A stretch of 64,000 nucleotides of DNA from Niebla homalea (lineage: Eukaryota; Ascomycota; Lecanoromycetes; Lecanorales; Ramalinaceae): the NCBI GenBank assembly GCA_019925105.1, contig JAHGAU010000044.1, positions 62,001 through 126,000 on the forward strand, given 5' to 3'. The notes under the pieces are model-generated. The model did not search any database, was not told where the DNA came from, and worked only from the letters and a program-made list of their open reading frames with translations. Below are positions 50,256-60,929 of this stretch, piece after piece (within the stretch, counting starts at the first letter, position 1; every line of letters starts with the position of its first letter). The position numbers and the translations under genes were made by a program.

Positions 50256-50925
50256 CTCCCACTCGATTAATAGCTTTATAATATTATAATACCGTACTAT
50301 CCATTAAGTAAGGAGTAAAAGCTCTTACTGAACCGTATTACCGTAATAACGGGTATATTTATCCCAACTTTAATAGTAAGGGGTATATCCTAAACTTTAA
50401 AGGTATAGTTACTTTAATCTTAAATAATTTCTGAATTTTTAAAAAGCATCCTTTAATAATGGTTTTATTAGGTTATCCATTATTATATTATTAATAGGAT
50501 AATATATAAGCTTTACCTGTTTATTAACTATATACTCCCGGAGGAAATAATACTTAATATATATATGTTTCGTCTTTAAGTAATTCGTAAGGTCCTTTAT
50601 TAATATAATTACTCCTTAATTATTATAAAAGATTATCGTAATAAGGATAAGGACCCCGGTATCGTACTTAAATTAAATAAGAAAGGCGTAATCTTATATA
50701 ATATCCTTATCCTTAAGGGCCGGCGATATCGTTAAATTCGGGGTAACTTTAATAAGCTAGGCCAGTAACCGTTTAAGTTAAATCGCCTCTTTAATAACGT
50801 TATATTTTTTTACGTATTCGGCTTTATAAATAAATAGGGTTATAATTAATTAACGTTTTAAAGATTAGCTGATAGCTATACTTCCCAGGTCAAAGGTATA
50901 CCCGAAAATAAACCGACGTATCTAC
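50256..50925 (-). mobile_element. Copia C, segment 1 (3' UTR and pol end)
   Basis: Resembles Copia B next to its 3' LTR, for example the block ACGTATTCGGCTTTATAAAT at 50813-50832, but is clearly diverged. It is cut at 50925 by Gypsy G2; the last five bases TCTAC (50921-50925) recur at 58139-58143. It is less RIP-mutated than neighbouring elements. Confidence 0.8.
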
Positions 50926-51140
50926 TGTTAGAGTGCAAGCCCCTCTGGGGTGGTTGAAAGGCAAAGGGTGTATTGCGTATAACTAAAGACATTAAAGTAT
51001 AGAAGTGTAGAAGTGAAGGGGCCGAAGGCCCCGATATACCCAGTCGGTGATACTCCTTATGCCGGGCTAACCCCGGGCTTAACCCGGGGTAGGCCCGGTA
51101 GGGCCTATACCTTAACTACCAACACCCCTAAACCCTGATA
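50926..51140 (-). repeat. Gypsy G2, 3' LTR (215 bp)
   Basis: Starts TGTTAGAGTGCAAGCC and ends ACCCTGATA. Poorly RIPped, with two palindromes intact: GGGGCCGAAGGCCCC and CCCCGGGCTTAACCCGGGG. The element's other LTR lacks most of both. TTACCCCCCTAGG follows at 51141-51153, on the minus strand a G-run serving as polypurine tract. Confidence 0.92.
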
Positions 51141-51455
51141 TTACCCCCCTAGGAAAGGCTTGCCCTTAAGCTTATAAGCACGCTGGAAAAGAAAAAAAAT
51201 TTTGAAATCAAAATTACCCCTTTTACCTATTATTGATTAATTAAGTAATTAAAGTGAGATTAAATTACCACCTAGCTTACCCGTTATTAGCTGGCTGGGT
51301 AAATGGTGTAAGAATATTATCCAAGTTACCCGTTACTGGTTAACCGGGTAAATAGTATGAGAATCGTAGGGGTAGTATCGTGGCGGTGGCCGGGTAACTG
51401 GTATAAGCATACGGGGGTAGGATCGTGGCGGTAACCCCTATGGTAGGCCCTAAAA
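51141..51455 (-). repeat. Gypsy G2 3' UTR with degenerate tandem repeats
   Basis: Poorly RIPped. Three imperfect units of about 50 bp lie at roughly 51290-51338, 51339-51386 and 51387-51436. Each carries a version of CCGGGTAAATAGTATGAGAA; the last two also share GTAGTATCGTGGCGG or GTAGGATCGTGGCGG. No coding potential. It adjoins the segment shared with Copia A. Confidence 0.7.
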
Positions 51456-51562
51456 CGCGATTTCGTCCGGGGGTTTCCGGGGTAGGTATCGTTTTTTGCG
51501 ATTTACCCTTCTTTTAAAATATTTTTTTAACTTTATTGCCTTATATATTAAATTTACATTAA
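51456..51562 (-). repeat. Segment shared with Copia A 3' UTR
   Basis: The reverse complement matches 30546-30650 of Copia A1 over about 105 bp, with differences that are nearly all transitions plus a short length difference. It lies between the end of pol and the 3' LTR, as it does in Copia A. Confidence 0.85.
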
Positions 51563-51799
51563 TTAAGGGGCGTATAATCTATATAAGTAAGTAATATTAA
51601 TAATGGTCGTTTTAATAGTTTCAGGGAGTTATAAGGCCGTTTTAAAGGGCTTTTAGGTTTAATAAGGACGTAATATACGGCCTATAATATTGAGTTTTAA
51701 GCTTAATAAGATCGTTATTTAATTTAAACGTTTAAGATAGCCCTTAAAGGCTACCTTAAATATAATGATATTAATTGGATCTCCGGGTCATAATCCGGG

Positions 51800-51985
51800 C
51801 TTATCCGGGTACTTCTTATGAAAAACTCTAATTAATCCTTAAAAATAAAGGAATTCTTTAACGTTAATATAATATTAAGTATTATCCGGGGGTAAGTTTA
51901 CCTATTTAATTTTATATTATAATTTTTACCTTTGGTTAATATATTGGGAATTAATAATTTCTTTAAGTTCTTATTCCTTAATACC
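51800..51985 (-). pseudogene. Chromodomain at the integrase C-terminus, broken
   Basis: The minus strand reads ELKEIINSQYINQR, stop, KL, stop, YKIK, stop, VNLPPDNT, stop, YYINVKEFLYF, stop, then RVFHKKYPDKPGL. This follows the chromovirus chromodomain: E-x-E-x-I-x-x-x-R, then Y-x-V-K-W-x-G-Y-x-x-x-x-x-T-W, then L...F-H-x-x-Y-P. The stops fall where Trp and Gln codons are expected, as RIP of TGG and CAA or CAG would give. In known chromoviruses this domain binds H3K9-methylated histone and directs insertion to heterochromatin. Confidence 0.85.
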
Positions 51986-54199
51986 CTTTTTATTTACGAT
52001 AATAAGTTTAAAGGGTAAATTAATTTATCCCAGTAAAAATAATTTCTTTTTAATCGGAATATAGGTTAAGTCGTTTATATAAAAGGTAAGGTAAGCCCGG
52101 AAAATATTTAAAACGTTTAATTTATAGGAGGAATAATATTATTTAAGGATAATATAAGGATTTAAGCGTTTATAATTTAGCTTTTTATTAAGCCGATCGG
52201 TTATTAAATACTTAACGTTTATATAAACCTTATCGTTTATCTTAAACTTTACGTTTTAACGTTAATAGTTAATTTACTTAAACGTATTATTATAAGCCTT
52301 ATTTAAATTAAAACGTACTATATCCAGGATTTTTTATATAGTTTTAATAATATTAATAACTTCCTTAATTTAAAGTTATTTACGGGCGGTAATATATTTA
52401 ATATTATTGGGTTTAAATAACATCCTTGGATAAAAGCTTTTATTAAAGTAAAAGGTATTATTTTAATTAATCAATTTAGGTTATTATTATCCGTAAATTC
52501 CATTATAGATAATTATTATACTTAATCGTTTTATAAATAATTTACGTAAATCCGGAGTCCTTATTTTATTTCTTGGTTTATTCTTTTAGTTTAATTATTA
52601 CTTTTAACGTAATAAGGAATTAAAGTTTAAAGGTTAATTTTAAGTTAATATAATAAAAAGCGTTATATTTTATTAATAAATTATATACCGTAATTTAAAA
52701 TAATATTATCCGGAAGGCCGTAATACTTAAATACTTCCTTAATAAAGAATTAAGTTATTTCCTTAACGGAGGTCCCTTCCTTTTTAACGTAATAAAAAAT
52801 ATAATATTGGTTTTTAAATAATATATAAATTATAATAAAAATAATATTTATATCCTTATATTTAAATAATCCGGTAATAAAGTTAATTAAAAGATTAATT
52901 TATCTTTATTCCGGGATTTTTAATTAATAAAATAGTCTTACGGGCTTTTATTATAAAGCCTTAAATTTAAAATAAAAATTATAATTTAAAATATAACGGT
53001 TAATATTATTTTATAAAGTAAAGTAAAAAAAGTATTAAAAAATAAATTTAATTATATAATCCCGGCCAGGATAACTACTGGTTAATTTATTATAAATATA
53101 CTTTAAGATTTTTATAATAAGTAACGTTAATACTTATAATTTACCTTTATTAATAAAGACATTAAATTAAACCTTAATATAGATTAAAAATACGCCTTTA
53201 AAATTAAATAATTTATCCTCCGTAATTGCTTTCTTGAATTCTATTAGGCTTTTATTGGTACGGTTAACTTCACGGATTTACTTATAAAATCTAAGTTCTT
53301 TAAGGATTAAATAAGCTAATACCGGTATTTTTTCCCTTTTATTTAAGGTTAAAACTTTAAGGCGCTTAAAGGTAAAAACGGTTTAAAACTGATCTTTAAT
53401 TTTATTATCGTTATCGCCTTAAAATCGATAATTAAGCATTTAAATAAAAGCGTTAATTTTATTATTTTATTTATTTAAGCGGTAAATAACCTTAAAATTA
53501 AACTTAAAAAAAATATTAAGGTATTTAACTTAATATTTTATAAGCTTTTAACTTTTAATAAAGTATTTTAAAATTTAATTATTGTTAAAAATACGGAAGG
53601 GTCTTTTTATTATTTTTAGTTTTAATTATTAATTCTTTAAGTACTTAATAATAATAAAAAGCTTTTTATTATAAATATTATAATTATATTTAATTAATAA
53701 TATATTCTTAAAATAATAAGCTATTAAGTATAATTCCTTAATTTTATTATATTAAGAAAAAATACCGCCGGAAATATAATTTAAAGAATCGGTTTTAAAG
53801 ATCGTTTCTTTATCGGGATTATAATAGGTTAATACGGAAGTTATAATAAAAGTCTTTTTAAATATTATATAAGCCTTTTAATACTTTAAGGATTATATAA
53901 ATAAAGTTTCTTTTTTAATAAGTTTTAAAAAAGGTTTTATTATCTTAAAGAATTAAGGGATAAATCTTTAATAAAAGTTATAGAAGCCGATAAATCTTTA
54001 AAGGGCTTTAAAGTTAATTAAAACCGGTTAATTTTTAACCTTATTTACCTTTTTAAAATCTACTTTAAATCTATTGGTAATAAGAATAAGCCTTAAAAAT
54101 TTAATTTATTATATTTTAAATTTATACTTCCGGATATTTACTTATAAATTAATATTATAAAAACGTTTTAATATTAAACGTATATATTAAGTATATTTT

Positions 54200-54680
54200 T
54201 TCTTAATAATATTATAAATAATAATATTATTTAAGTAAGTTTAAATAAAGATATTTAAGTAATCGAATAAGACCTTATTTATATATTATTAATATAAAAT
54301 AAAGCTATTAATTAAGTTAAAAAATATAACTTTATACTTAAAAACGTTTAATAAAATAATAAATATCGTAAAATCCTTACTCTTTAAATATATATAAAGC
54401 TTATTAAAGGCCGCGATAATATTTAAACGGGTAATTTACTTATAGCCGGTAACTCGGGATAATATTTCTTTTATTAAGGGAATAAGGTATTAATTCCTCT
54501 TAATAATAACGTTAATATTACGGTAATCTACATATAATCGTAAGTCGCCGTTAAACTTAAAGATAAAAAGGATAAAGGATTTATAAAGGGCTTTATTAAA
54601 CTTAATAAATCCTTTTTTTTTTAAATTCTTAATAATATATTCCTTTAATTTTTAAAGCTTATAGTTTAAGAGCCGATAAA
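54200..54680 (-). pseudogene. Gypsy G2 reverse transcriptase, broken
   Basis: Minus-strand counterpart of G1 35450-36000. The catalytic block reads YLNNIIIY at 54215-54237, with both Asp codons now Asn (54226-54231). Stops interrupt it at sites mostly different from G1. Confidence 0.85.
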
Positions 54681-54687
54681 TATAATT

Positions 54688-54927
54688 CTAAAGGGGGATT
54701 CCTTTAAAGGTTAAGTTAATTTTATAATTATAATCCCGGTATAAAGGTAACTTATTTATTGTTATATAATTAAAAATATCCTTAAAATCATAATATTCCG
54801 TTAAAAGTTTAATTATAATCTTATTTATAAGGGTCGTTTTCTCCGTAAAGTTATCTTTATAAGTTATTATAACGGAAATATTAACGGGGGTATTATTAAG
54901 GAAATCTAGGTAATTAATTAAGTCCAT
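54688..54927 (-). pseudogene. Surviving open stretch of Gypsy G2 pol, 79 codons
   Basis: The only uninterrupted coding stretch in the window that lies in the true frame and strand of its element. It is the linker between protease and reverse transcriptase plus the start of the reverse transcriptase domain: FKDIFNYITINKLPLYRDYNY matches the Gypsy block 'F-x-D-x-F-x...L-P-x-H-R-x-Y-D-H-K-I'. G1 has the same stretch at about 35195-35430 with different substitutions. The Met at the start is internal to the polyprotein and is not a real start. It is not a functional gene. Confidence 0.85.
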
Positions 54928-57900
54928 TATTAAAATATAAAAGGTTTAAATCTTTTTTTCTTTTTAGGTTTTTATAATAATATAAAAGGCCGCTATATTA
55001 ATAATTTTAATTAAAAAGGGCTTTTTTTCCTTAATAGGCTCCGGAAGGGGAAGATTATTTAATAATTTCTTTTTTTTTTTTTTAAGGCTTTAATAATTTT
55101 AATTTTTTACTTTTTAAGAATATATTTAAAACTTAATAAATTAAAATTATAATTTAAAGGAATTCGAAATAAACTTTATATTTTAATAATCGGTTTTATT
55201 ATAATTATATTAATTTAATATAAAGAAAATCTTATTAATTATAAAGTAAATAAATACGTAATACCGTTTTATTTAAGGTTTTTTAAGGATTATATTATAT
55301 ATCTTAAACCGGATAATAAATATAAAGGATTAATTTTCCGAATAACCTTTTATAATTATCCGGGGATAAATTATATAAGTAATAAGTCATAAGTATTTAC
55401 CCTTATAATCTTAAATAAACTTAAGTCGGGAAAGGGTTAAAAAAGAAATTTAAAGTATTACGTAAACTCGTAAGATAATTTATTTATTAATAAAATAATA
55501 ATCAGTAATATTTAAATTAATTAAAAAGAATAAAGGAAAGTATTAATCTCCGTAACTCATAAACCCATTAATAATCTAGGGTTTATTATCTTAAACGTTA
55601 AAAAAGTTTTTAATATTATTCATATACCCGATCGTTAAAATTTAAAAGTAATATACGTTTTTATTCTTTATAATAACTTTTATAAAGATTAATCTTATAT
55701 TAATGGTCCGTTTAAATTATTAAATAAAATATCTTTAAGAATATAAAAGATTTAACCGCTTTAATTACGGATAGGTTTTTCATTTAAGTTAAAAGCAATA
55801 TAATAAACTTAAACGGAACGTTCTTAAGTATTGCTTTAATTACGTTAATAATTAAAATAATTAACTTAAAAATAATTCCCTTAATAAGTAAAGTATTTAA
55901 CGTCCGGAGGGGGAGCTAGCTTTATAACGGCGGGAATAGTTTATCGGAATCCAGGCCTTTTAAAATTTCCGGTTCCGCCGGGGGATTTAAAGGAAATAAT
56001 ATAGGTTTTCGTGGTCTCCTTAATTTCCTTATTAGGGGTTTTATTTGGGTTAAAGGTTTTTTATTAGCGGTAATATTCTGAGCGTTGGAAATGGTCTATC
56101 CTCTTAAAGTATATCCGGGTTTCGTTTAAGTTATTAAGGTTATAACTTCCTTAAAAAAGGTTTTTATAAAACCGGTTAAAAAGTTAAATAATTAATTTAT
56201 AAATTATAATTTTTAGGTTCCTTTTAAAATTTACGTACTTAAAAAGCTTAATTAAGCGGATAAAATTAAGGTAAAATATTATAAATTTATCTTTAATTAA
56301 TATTTTTAAGGCTTAAAAATTATTAATTTGGTTTTCCTTTTAATTAACGTTTTCAAAAATTCAATTTAAGAAGGTCCAGAATTCCTTAAGGATTTAGAAG
56401 CTTAATAAGGTATTATTAATATATTCCGTTTTTAATTATTTAAGGACTTAAAGACTTAATAATATTAAGATATAATTAACTTAAGCCTATATAATTAAAT
56501 ATTAATCCTTATTCGTTCGAGCTTAATAATAATACAGCGTTTAAAGAAACGGTATTAACTATAGTTTTCCTTTATAAAGGATTTAGGATTTTTAATTTTA
56601 ATTAACTTAAGCTTCTTATAAAGAATAAAAAATACCGTAAATTAATAAGGTAAGAAAGCTAAATTATTTTATTAAAGATTTCTAAGCTTAATAATAAAGT
56701 TTACGTTTTAACCTTGTAATTTATGGTTACGGATTTCTAATACCTTAAGACAGTTTAAGTCTTCCGGGAAAAAGGAATTACCGTAATTTTATTATTATAA
56801 GTAAATAGTTCGGTTTATCTTTAATTATAAATCCCTCTTAATATCGTTTAATTCCATTTAAAAAACTTATATTTCATTATTTACGTTTTTATAGTATTAA
56901 GTACCGACGTTATATTCTTAACGTAAAAGGTTTAATTATTTTAAGAATTCCTTAAATCTCTTAAATAATACGGATTAAGAAATAAAATAAACGTAAATCT
57001 TTATAAGGTATAAAGTATATTTAATTAATTCCTTTAAGGTAATACCCTTTAATTTATAGTAACGCCGGCGGGCAATATAATCCTTATATCCCCCGTAATT
57101 ATTATTTAAAACCGGGTTCCCGGTGGTTAAGTAATTTATTGGGTCTTTATTTTTTCTACTTTACCGGGAAGGGGCCTTATCCTTAATAAATAATATTAAT
57201 TAATCGGGGTCCCCTTAAGAACCGCTTTATAAGTTATATTTTAATATAAGGGCCTTTAATAGAAAGGATTATTAAAATTTATTATTTATAATCTTAATAA
57301 GTAAAAGGTAAGTAAAAGGTAAATTAAAGTTAAAAAGGGATAAGGGTAAGTGGAAGAAAAGATTAAAAAGAGGGAAAAAATGGGCCTTTTAACCCTTCCG
57401 TTAAGCGGATTCTATATTATAAAAGTAGTATCGTAGGGTAAAATAATGAAATTAAATAGGGTTTAATATTACTCACTTATATTATAAAGTACTTTTTAAA
57501 GTGTTTTTTTTTCCGGGTATTAAATACTTTATATTATAAAGTAAATATGAAACCGGATATCTTAATAAAAGGTTCTAAAAAGTAAAAAGATAAATAATAA
57601 ATAAGGATTTTATAGGCTTTTATAGGCTTATTCTTAATTAAATTTGTGGTATTTTTAAGGTTTACTTTACTTATAACCTTTAAATTACTTTATTAAGGTT
57701 TAACTTTTTAGATCGATTCTTTATATAGCTTAATAGAATCAGTATTTCCCTATTTAAAGTTATCGTAATTTCCCGTCCTAATTATCGACGTTTTTCTATT
57801 GTTTATCCGGATGCTAATTACCGTACGTTTTAACCGTAGTTATCGCCCGTCCAGTACCGTTAATAACTATTAACTTATCGTCCGTTATTAATAAGTATTA

Positions 57901-57967
57901 CTAATAAAAGCCTTTATTTTACCTCGTTATTCCTTGCGAAGGCGTAAATAAGTTAACTTTAATATAA

Positions 57968-58138
57968 TATTAAAGTATAAGCCCCTTTAAGGTAATTAAA
58001 AGGCAAAGGGTATATTGTATATAATTAAAGATTTTTAAGGATAGAAGTATAAAAGTGAAAAGGCCCTAATATACCCAGTCGGTAACACTCCTTATGCCGG
58101 GCTAGCACCTCAGCTACCAACACCCCTGAACCCTGACA
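57968..58138 (-). repeat. Gypsy G2, 5' LTR (171 bp, shortened)
   Basis: Starts TATTAAAGTATAAGCC and ends ACCCTGACA. It is 44 bp shorter than the 3' LTR through two losses (about 7 and 37 bp), each at a palindrome present in the other LTR and in G1. The outer end is poorly RIPped. The putative primer site lies just left, TTAACTTTAATATAA at 57953-57967; I could not assign a tRNA to it. Confidence 0.9.
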
Positions 58139-60120
58139 TCTACGGGTTGCTGGCGTAGTTTAAGTCCGTATAGCCATTAAGGGGCTTTAAAGGGCCTTGA
58201 AAAACGAACTTTAAGGAAATTATACCGCGGAAATAACAAAAGATTTTCTTAACGGCTATTTAATGCTTTTTATTAAAATTAAACGTATAATATAATAATA
58301 ATCAATATTATATAAGCTATATTAAGTTTAATATTTATTATAATATATATAAGTAAGTTAATAGCGGATTAATATTTAAGCCGAAATTGCTTCGGAACGG
58401 TATATTCCTTATTAACCGGCTTAAAACGGGTACTTACGTTTATAAGGATAATTATACCGTTACCCTTAAAAAGAGGATCGTTATATATATTGAATTAAGT
58501 AAGGACCTATTTAACGTAGCTTTCTTAATTAAGAGTTAAAATTCGATTTTATCGATTACGGGTAATACTTATACCTAAATATTAACTATATAGGCCCAGA
58601 TCGGACATCTTAAACTTCTTATTTAATTAAGCCTTTAAATTAATAATAGCCCGTTTATTAACTCTTATTATTAGGATATTATTAATATATACGGTAACGA
58701 TAATATTGATATCCGGGTTTAAGAATACCTTATAATCTTTATTAATATAATAATAATTAAGTTTCTTAAGGAATATAAAGAAATATTAATATTAAATCTG
58801 GGGTAATTATTTAAGCTTATAAAGAGCTTTATTTAATAAATAAATTTATCTTAAGTTATTATTAAAGTCCGTTAATTAATAAATATAAATCTTTTTAAGG
58901 ATATTACCGTAAAGGAATGCTATTTTAATGTTTATTTACTTAATCTTTAGCTTATATATAACCGCTATAATAAAAAGGGCCTTATAGCTTATAGGCTTAA
59001 TAACCGTTATAAAAATATTTAAAAAATCCAAGCCTTCCTTTTATTAAAAGCTACGGATTATCCACTTAGCCTTATACCGGGTAATATTACCGTTTAATTT
59101 ACGTTTGTATTTATAGACTTATTTATTATCCAATACGTTAATACCGGGAGGTAGATTTATTAGGATCCAGGTTTTATTCTTCTTTAAAGACTTAACTTTA
59201 TTTTCTATAGCAAACTCTTACTTTATCTTACGGTATACGTCCTTTACGGCTTATATATAAATTATAAACTTGGTATAGTCCGTAGGGATCTCGACTATAA
59301 GATATATAAACTTTGATTAAAAACCGGCGGTTTAATAATCAAAGTCCCGGTTACGCCGGTGGCTTAAGGGTTATATTTTGGTTATATAAGCTTAAATAAA
59401 TAAATCTAGAGATTTAAATTCTTTTAAAAACGGATAATAATATAGAATTAAATCGTAAAAATTAAATAAACTTAAGTTTAAATCTATAAAAGTATATATA
59501 CCCGGAAATTCTTTTATAATATTACTATTAAGGGTAAATAAGGATAATATAAATAAATCCTTTTTCTTAATATTTTCCTTAATAATTATAGGTTTTAAGG
59601 TTATATAAAACTTAAGTTATGTATTAAATATAAGTTCGATTATATCCTTAATAATAATATTATCGGTTTTATCCGTAATATTTATAATATAAAAGCTTTA
59701 TATAATAATAATAGCCGGCTTATTATCTATATTTTTATTATTATTGAAACGTATCCGTTTTAATAATAACTAGAAATCTACGGTAACTATTTCCTTTTAT
59801 TTCGGTATTAAATAACGAATTAATAAAAGGTTATCGGCCTTACGTTTAAATCAAACGGCCTTATTTTCTAGTTATTTAACGTGATTATAGCGTTAAACCT
59901 AATTATTTAATATAAGTATTTTATAAACGTAATAGCCCTTAAAGTTAATAAAACGGCCTTTAACGGCCTTAATTTAAAATTTTATTTAGTTTATACCCGG
60001 AAGCTTATATTTTTAATATATACTGTCTCATTTAACTTTCTTAATAAAAAATTAATTAGGTTTCTTAAGACTTATAGCCTAATTTAATATATTATAAATA
60101 CTTATAAGCATTATATTATA
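58139..60120 (-). mobile_element. Copia C, segment 2 (pol)
   Basis: Resumes Copia C after Gypsy G2, starting with the duplicated TCTAC. It contains the reverse transcriptase: the minus strand reads NPDINIIVTVYINNI at about 58675-58719, with YINN at 58678-58689 for Y-V-D-D. The order matches Copia B (compare 20140-20320) with lower similarity. It is cut near 60120 by the tail of LINE4. The gag, leader and 5' LTR are outside the window. Confidence 0.8.
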
Positions 60121-60767
60121 TTGATTGATTGATTGATTTATACTACGGATCTAGCTAAGCTAATTCCGGCGTTCCCTAATACTCGGCCATTTAACTTTAT
60201 TAATAACCGTAAAAACCTGATATCTATAACGTTAAAAATAAAAACCGGTATTTACCCAGCCTTTACTCTCGTTTTAAAGGCTAAGAATATTTATAACCGT
60301 TTAAAGAGTAAGAATTTATTTATACGTTTTTTCTAAGAAAACCTATAATATTACGACCGAATCTACTTAAAGGTTACCTTTAAACTTATTGCTTTTCCGT
60401 TACTTTATAAGTTTATTTAATATTAAAATTTTAAAATTCCGATTATACCATTAAATATCTTTATTAATATATATATTATTATTACCTTATTTATACGACT
60501 CTATTGACCGATATAATATTACCTTTTATGTTACTTTAGTATTTATAGCCTTTTTAACCCCCTATTAAGTATAGTTTTTCCGCCGTTACTTTTTACCCTT
60601 AAGTTAACGGCGAGGTTTCTTAATTAAGTTTTTAACCACATTATTTATTTCCTTAATTAAGTTAAATTATAATAATAAGCCCGTAATTATTATAAATTTG
60701 GCGGCCGCTTTAATACCCTTTTTATTAATAAGTATTTAACGATAATTATTAATCCCTGCCCTTTTAA
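60121..60767 (-). mobile_element. LINE4, 3' terminal 650 bp
   Basis: Begins with a clean reverse-complement AATC tail (TTGATTGATTGATTGATTTA) and follows LINE1 closely (5160-5800), more closely than LINE2, so it belongs to the LINE1 subfamily. An open stretch on the plus strand at 60133-60336 is antisense, as is its twin at 5167-5370. It is cut at 60767 by Copia B3. Confidence 0.88.
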
Positions 60768-60929
60768 TGTTGAAATTGAGAGGTATAAGTTACTTGATTA
60801 TTACTATGTATAAAGTGAGACTATATATAAGGCTATATGCCGCTATCTTACTTAAGTTTAACATATCCGCCTTATTTAATCTAATCCGCGTTACGTAATT
60901 TTTTAAGTAACGATCCTATATATTTAATA
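60768..60929 (-). repeat. Copia B3, 3' LTR (162 bp)
   Basis: Starts TGTTGAAATTGAGAGG and ends TATTTAATA before CTCCC, as in B1 and B2. The likely duplication is TTTAA at 60763-60767; its partner is outside the window. Confidence 0.92.

Larger units (their letters stand above)
50926..58138 (-). mobile_element. Complete Ty3/Gypsy chromovirus (G2), 7.2 kb
   Basis: Bounded by a perfect TCTAC duplication (50921-50925 and 58139-58143). Left LTR 50926-51140, right LTR 57968-58138. On the minus strand: gag (right), protease region, reverse transcriptase (about 54.2-54.95 kb), RNase H, integrase (about 52.3-53.3 kb), chromodomain (51.8-51.98 kb), and a 3' untranslated region of normal composition (51.14-51.56 kb). 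Pol is stop-filled. It provides the missing 3' end needed to interpret G1. Confidence 0.95.

Noticed and set aside
60121..60140. TTGATT microsatellite as an independent simple repeat
   Set aside because: The same repeat ends every LINE copy in the window (5155, 12777, 13893, 37906, 60121) and is its 3' tail.
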